NCBI GenBank assembly: GCA_946482355.1
Contig: CAMLRE010000043.1
Coordinates: 1 to 9,624 of the forward strand
Source of the DNA: an uncultured Bdellovibrio sp.
Lineage (GTDB): Bacteria > Bdellovibrionota > Bdellovibrionia > Bdellovibrionales > Bdellovibrionaceae
Direction of reading: 5' to 3'
Length of the DNA: 9,624 nt
Below the pieces are notes generated by a model that was given only the letters and a program-made list of their open reading frames with translations, was not told the origin of the DNA and did no database searches. The translations under genes were made by a program, and so were the position numbers. Of this stretch, positions 6,261 to 9,624 are shown in pieces. Position 1 is the stretch's first letter. Every line of letters starts with the position of its first letter.

Positions 6261-6502
6261 ACAAATCCCCATAATAAAAAAGCGATTCCAATTAAGCCCG
6301 GCACCGTTCGAAGAATAGAAAGATCCGTGTTCGGAAGCACAACCAGGTCGATAAAAAGAAGAACATTATTTACAGCAAAGCCCACAAAACAAAGCCCGCT
6401 TAAAAAAAGAAAGATCTGCCGGCTTTGAAAGTATTTGATTAACAAAAGAATCGCACACAAAGCACTGGTGCAGGCACAAAGTAAATAAACGACTGATATC
6501 AT
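6245..6502 (-). CDS. Small three-helix membrane protein, DUF5985-like (first of pair)
   Basis: The 85-residue product has hydrophobic segments at about 3-22, 29-52 and 66-82. The features I recall for DUF5985 are present: a YLLCACTSALCA start, a short polar KYFQSRQ loop, LCFVGFAVNNVLLFID (37-52) and a LSILRTVPGLIG stretch (61-72). Four cysteines sit in or near the membrane (9, 11, 16, 38). The start at 6502 is chosen over the longer frame from 6553 because GGGAG lies 7 bases upstream and the previous gene stops one base before it. Function is unknown. The asparagine pair and acidic Asp52 in the second helix are unusual in a membrane segment and may be functional. It sits directly downstream of the winged-helix gene and overlaps its paired partner. 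Confidence 0.8.
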   Translation of the reverse strand: MISVVYLLCACTSALCAILLLIKYFQSRQIFLFLSGLCFVGFAVNNVLLFIDLVVLPNTDLSILRTVPGLIGIAFLLWGFVWDSV

Positions 6503-6503
6503 A

Positions 6504-6881
6504 TTACTTCTCCCTTCTGATTTTAAAGGCTTCTGAAAAAGCTTGAATGGCATCTATTGGGCGCGAATAGATCAGGTCTATCACCCATGTTGGGCGCCTT
6601 TGATAAGCTTCTATTAAATTAGTGATGAGTGATTTAATTTTTTCTGAAACCGGACTATAACTAAATTCTGTGCTATCGGGTTTATTTAAAACCCCGGCCG
6701 AGTAAAGATCTTCTAATCTTTTTTCGATAGCCAGATCGGCGCTACGAAGCTCTTCACTGATCTTAGCGGTGGTCCATTTTTTTTGCGGGTCTTGTTGAAG
6801 CAAAACCAGAATACTGATTTGCTCAATCGAAGTGATCTTATCCAGAATAAAATTTTTGATTTCTTCTGAAGCGTTATCCAT
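6504..6881 (-). CDS. Winged-helix-like small protein
   Basis: The 125-residue soluble protein has a region at about 18-80 that fits a winged helix. A helix IEQISILVLLQQDP (19-32) is followed by WTTAKISEELRSADLAIEKR (36-55) as turn and recognition helices, LEDLYSAGVLNK (57-68), and a short strand pair FSYSP (73-77). A helix rich in charged residues follows, then the C-terminal WVIDLIYSRPIDAIQAFSEA stretch (99-118). I associate this C-terminal signature with proteins encoded beside DUF5985 genes. It has no receiver domain and may bind DNA or another protein. Its start codon overlaps the end of the receiver gene by 8 bases, so the two are made together. It is the only likely DNA-binding product of this operon. 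The DNA-binding role is inferred from fold pattern only. Confidence 0.75.
   Translation of the reverse strand: MDNASEEIKNFILDKITSIEQISILVLLQQDPQKKWTTAKISEELRSADLAIEKRLEDLYSAGVLNKPDSTEFSYSPVSEKIKSLITNLIEAYQRRPTWVIDLIYSRPIDAIQAFSEAFKIRREK
6510..6514 (-). promoter_or_regulatory. Ribosome binding site deciding the DUF5985-like start
   Basis: On the minus strand GGGAG, within AGAAGGGAGAAG, lies 7 bases before the ATG at 6502. It supports the 85-residue product over the longer open frame. Confidence 0.7.
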
Positions 6882-7299
6882 GATTTAAATAACGGGCAAC
6901 CACTTGCAACATGACATCAACGTCGATGGGTTTTCTGATACTATCTACGGCTTGTATTTTATTTTTTTTACTTTCGATGTGACCATCAGCGGTGATTATC
7001 ACAACCGGCGTATTAGCTAAGCGCGGGTCGCTTAACTGCGCCTCACGAAACTCATAGCCATCCATAATCGGCATCATTAAATCTAAAAATATTAATCCTG
7101 GCAGTTCTTCAACTGAACGAAGGTATCTTAAGGCCGCCTGCCCGTTTGAAACACAATGAACAACGTAACCCTCTTCAGAAAGCAATGTTCTTAACATAGA
7201 GTGCATCTCAAGAGCATCATCGATAATGAGTAATCGGTTAGAGGGTTGACTCTGGTTCAGGTGGTCGCTTTTTACCGGCATCGGTTTTGATGTCGGCAT
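6874..7299 (-). CDS. Single-domain response regulator (receiver only)
   Basis: From the ATG at 7299 the product has 141 residues: a polar leader of about 20 residues, then one receiver domain. It has the acidic pair Asp27-Asp28 (LLIIDDA), phospho-acceptor Asp73 in FLDLMMPIMDG, Thr103 and Lys123-Pro124. No output domain follows. The start is uncertain. The frame is open to an ATG at 7353, and ATGs at 7299 and 7281 also precede the domain; AAGAG just before 7299 is the only weak ribosome signal. All choices overlap the upstream kinase gene, so translation is coupled. The likely phosphodonor is that kinase. It resembles the receiver at 4102-4476 and also ends in His-Gly, its stop overlapping the winged-helix start by 8 bases. 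Confidence 0.87.
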   Translation of the reverse strand: MPTSKPMPVKSDHLNQSQPSNRLLIIDDALEMHSMLRTLLSEEGYVVHCVSNGQAALRYLRSVEELPGLIFLDLMMPIMDGYEFREAQLSDPRLANTPVVIITADGHIESKKNKIQAVDSIRKPIDVDVMLQVVARYLNHG

Positions 7300-8836
7300 T
7301 TTCTCTTGGTAATTCGACGATGAATTCTGATCCACGCCCCACCTCGCTTTCAAGTCGGATAGTTCCCTTATGAGCCTCGATAATTTTTTTTACGATATAT
7401 AACCCAAGCCCCAGGCCTGCAATATTTCCGGTCGGCGATGCCCGCTCAAACTGTTCAAAAATACGAGCTTGGTCTTTGCGTGAAATACCGACGCCATTAT
7501 CTTTAACTCTTAAGGTAACCGTTTCTTTATCTGCCGTGGCTGTAATTTTAATCGGCTCACCACTTCCGTATTTAATCGCATTTGAAATTAAATTGACCAT
7601 CAACTGTTCTAAACGCAGTTTATCCCATTGGCCTACGATAGGACCTTCAGCATTAACGGTAATATAACTTTCAACCTGACGGGCCTGGTCTTCCATACGA
7701 GAAACCACTTCATCGACAAGCTCAACAAAATCAAATTGTGTCGGATCAACGGTCAGTCTGTTCATTCTAATCCGCGAAATATCCAGCAGATTATCAATCA
7801 GAGAAACTAAGCGGCCCATCTGGCTTTTAGAAAACGTTACAGCATCCAAAACCATTTGTTTGGGAACCACATCATCTTGTATTTTTCTTACTTGGCGATC
7901 AAGAATTTGCATTTTTAAACCCAAAGAATTGATCGGTGTTTTCAGTTCATGCGAAGCGATCGAAAAAAATTCGTCGCGAGTCTGAAGTGTTTTACTTAAT
8001 TCGATCTGGGCATTCTTTTGATCTTCAATATCAGTATATGTTCCTACCCACCCGGTGATATGATCAGCTCCATCTTTGATGGGAATAGCACGCAACAAAT
8101 GCCACCGATAGGTTTGATCTTGCATTCGCTGCAACTGGCATTCTGACTCAAAAACATTTCCCGTATACAAATGTTCTTTCCAGTTCGTCTTAAAGCCATC
8201 TCGTTCTTCAGACTGAATGGGTTTAAGCCATCCTTCTTCATCCAATGAATCTTTCAGTGACAAACCAGTGTAAGAAAACCATTGCTTGTTAAAATAATCC
8301 ATTTTTCCGTCGGCTTTGCACGTCCAAACCATTTGCGGAATAGATTCCATCAGGTTTTGAATGCGTTCTTGCTCAGAGCGCTTAAGTTCGGCGATCTCAA
8401 GTTTATGCAATTGTTCAGATTGCTGCTCGATGGTTTTATTCTTTTTATAAAGTTCAATAAAGACTGCGACCTTGGCTTTAACGATCTCTGGTTCAAGGGG
8501 TTTAGCTAAGTAATCAACGGCGCCTACCGAATAACCTTTAAAAATATGTTCCACATCTGTGGCAATAGCCGTTAAAAAAATAATCGGTACATTACGCGTT
8601 TTTTCTCTGGTCTTTATAAGCCTTGCCAATTCAAAGCCGTCCATTCCCGGCATCATCACATCTAAAAGAATTAAGGCGTATTCATCGTTTAAAAGTTTTT
8701 GGATAGCTTCTTTTCCCGAGCTGACCAATACCAGATTTCGATCTTCACCGCTTAAAACAGCTTCTAACGCCTGTAGATTTTCCCGGCGGTCATCAACAAT
8801 CAGAATATTTACGGCGTCCTTCTTAGTTTGGTTCAT
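7238..8836 (-). CDS. Receiver-PAS histidine kinase (soluble, hybrid with N-terminal receiver)
   Basis: The 532-residue protein has an N-terminal receiver (about 9-125) with Asp15-Asp16, phospho-acceptor Asp59 in LLDVMMPGMDG, Thr89 and Lys112-Pro113, all intact. A charged coiled-coil linker (about 128-160) follows. A PAS domain of the PAS_3 type comes next (about 161-275; WTCKADGKMDYFNKQW, then WHLLRAIPI, 245-253). HisKA has His296 in ASHELKTPINSL. The ATPase domain shows NLISNAIKYG (415-424), DNGVGIS (446-452) and GLGLGLY (474-480). No membrane helix is present. The N-terminal receiver should accept phosphate from another kinase, most simply the hybrid kinase encoded just upstream, and set this kinase's activity. 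Its start overlaps that gene by 4 bases (ATGA) without a ribosome site, indicating reinitiation. The last ~20 residues (Lys/Pro/Glu-rich) overlap the receiver gene's leader. Confidence 0.93.
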   Translation of the reverse strand: MNQTKKDAVNILIVDDRRENLQALEAVLSGEDRNLVLVSSGKEAIQKLLNDEYALILLDVMMPGMDGFELARLIKTREKTRNVPIIFLTAIATDVEHIFKGYSVGAVDYLAKPLEPEIVKAKVAVFIELYKKNKTIEQQSEQLHKLEIAELKRSEQERIQNLMESIPQMVWTCKADGKMDYFNKQWFSYTGLSLKDSLDEEGWLKPIQSEERDGFKTNWKEHLYTGNVFESECQLQRMQDQTYRWHLLRAIPIKDGADHITGWVGTYTDIEDQKNAQIELSKTLQTRDEFFSIASHELKTPINSLGLKMQILDRQVRKIQDDVVPKQMVLDAVTFSKSQMGRLVSLIDNLLDISRIRMNRLTVDPTQFDFVELVDEVVSRMEDQARQVESYITVNAEGPIVGQWDKLRLEQLMVNLISNAIKYGSGEPIKITATADKETVTLRVKDNGVGISRKDQARIFEQFERASPTGNIAGLGLGLYIVKKIIEAHKGTIRLESEVGRGSEFIVELPRENADIKTDAGKKRPPEPESTL

Positions 8837-9624
8837 TGTAAATTCTTTTGTGGTAAATGTTTTTCAATAATCATTAAAAGCTCTTCGTTTACGATTGGTT
8901 TGGCCACGAAATCGTCAAAGCCAGATGTCATGGCTTTTTCCCGGTCTTCGGGCATAGCTTTGGCCGTCACCGCAATAATCGGTATATCTTTTAGAATTTC
9001 AAATTCGCGAATCTGTCTTGTGGCCTCATAACCATCCATCTCTGGCATCATGATATCCATTAACACTAACTCAAATGACGGGTCTTCTTTTAATTTTTCG
9101 ACAGCCTCTGGTGCGTTATTCACCGCTACGATTGTAGCTCCCTGGTTTTCAAGAAAGCTTGTTGTGGCGTAAAGATTACGGGCATCATCATCAACTAACA
9201 TAATCTTACGGCCCTCTAGAGTTTTTTCTTGCGATGCCGCCACATTATTATTTTGAAAGTTATAATTTTCTTCAGTGTTTTCTGGCTCACCTTCAAGTTG
9301 TTGTGAAGAGGTCAAAATATCGCTGATAATAGTTAAGATGCGGTTTCCTTCAGAAGGATTTTCAATGTACTCGACACAGCCTACGCTCAGTGCTTTATCG
9401 CGGGCATTTGGAATTGATTTTGAACTGTAGGCCACAATCGGAATATTTTTAAGATTTTCTCTTTTTTTAATTTCTTCGACCGCTTCAAAACCATCCATAC
9501 CTGGCATCACCATATCCATTAAAACAATTTCAATTTCTGGATGCTGCATCAGGTATTCAATACCTTCTTCACCGCTTTCAGCTGTGGCCGTTTTAACCTG
9601 ACGGCCTTGCAAAAGTTTTTCAAG
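8833..9624 (-). CDS. C-terminal part of a large hybrid kinase: two tandem receivers (runs off right edge)
   Basis: The 263 residues visible (counted from the edge) start inside a receiver; the frame is open at 9624, so the true N terminus, and probably the kinase core, lie outside. Receiver 1 (to about residue 105) has phospho-acceptor Asp37 in LMDMVMPGMDG and Ser67/68, but the conserved Lys-Pro is Asn89-Pro90 (YIENPSEG). A low-complexity Glu/Asn/Gln linker (about 108-135) leads to receiver 2 (about 138-258). This one is complete, with Asp145-147, phospho-acceptor Asp190 in LMDIMMPEMDG, Thr220 and Lys242-Pro243. Tandem C-terminal receivers are typical of multi-step hybrid kinases with GAF/HisKA/ATPase cores. 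It is the first gene in view of the minus-strand operon and overlaps the next by ATGA. It could also be a receiver-only protein; the missing part decides. Confidence 0.85.
   Translation of the reverse strand, partial: LEKLLQGRQVKTATAESGEEGIEYLMQHPEIEIVLMDMVMPGMDGFEAVEEIKKRENLKNIPIVAYSSKSIPNARDKALSVGCVEYIENPSEGNRILTIISDILTSSQQLEGEPENTEENYNFQNNNVAASQEKTLEGRKIMLVDDDARNLYATTSFLENQGATIVAVNNAPEAVEKLKEDPSFELVLMDIMMPEMDGYEATRQIREFEILKDIPIIAVTAKAMPEDREKAMTSGFDDFVAKPIVNEELLMIIEKHLPQKNLQ

Noticed and set aside
7476..7810. Two plus-strand frames (7476-7667 and 7628-7810) opposite the kinase
   Set aside because: Antisense to the HisKA and ATPase regions; no independent coding signal.
8282..9031. Plus-strand frames at 8282-8509, 8559-8870 and 8828-9031
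   Set aside because: All are antisense to the receiver and PAS parts of the kinases, and their translations lack any domain pattern.
9610..9612. TTG as a possible start of the right-edge gene
   Set aside because: The frame continues to the edge (LEKLL) and the receiver would lack its first strand and acidic pocket, so the gene extends beyond the window.

Overview
The window is AT-rich, protein-dense bacterial DNA with almost no non-coding space. It holds two unrelated neighbourhoods: membrane/lipid functions on the left (1-4022) and a dense two-component signalling region on the right (4102-9624). Gene content and base composition would fit a delta-proteobacterium-like predator or free-living relative (Bdellovibrionota or similar). 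This is a guess from style, not from a marker gene. No rRNA, tRNA, CRISPR array, insertion sequence or phage gene was seen, and no gene-free stretch exceeds 100 bases.

Left part. A Coq4-family protein runs off the left edge on the minus strand (1-374). Divergent from it is a DedA-family membrane protein (443-1078). A TetR-type regulator (minus strand, best start 1669) ends 3 bases from the DedA stop and diverges from a two-gene plus-strand operon. That operon encodes a two-domain GNAT-fold acyltransferase (1751-2893) and a membrane fatty-acid hydroxylase/sterol-desaturase protein resembling alkylglycerol monooxygenase (2895-4022). A perfect odd palindrome lies between the regulator and the operon and overlaps the regulator's likely -10 box. 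Auto-control, and perhaps control of the lipid operon, is therefore plausible. The hydroxylase's last ~27 codons lie in a sharply GC-richer patch and look unlike the rest of the protein.

Right part. A plus-strand pair (receiver-only regulator, then PAS-PAS histidine kinase; 4102-5971) converges on a minus-strand operon with only 4 bases between stop codons. In transcription order the minus-strand operon encodes: the C-terminal end of a large hybrid kinase with two receivers (8833 to beyond 9624), a receiver-PAS-histidine kinase (7238-8836), a receiver-only regulator (6874-7299), a small winged-helix protein (6504-6881), and two three-helix membrane proteins of the DUF5985 type (6245-6502 and 5976-6260). 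Every junction overlaps or abuts, so all six are probably translated together.

How they may work together (inference). The soluble kinases and free receivers form a phosphorelay with no conventional DNA-binding response regulator. The winged-helix protein is the only visible candidate output, and the paired small membrane proteins are a candidate sensor, anchor or target. The two kinase/receiver modules are recognisably paralogous, so cross-talk between the facing operons is possible. The winged-helix/DUF5985/DUF5985 trio with its kinases is the best candidate here for an uncharacterised system.
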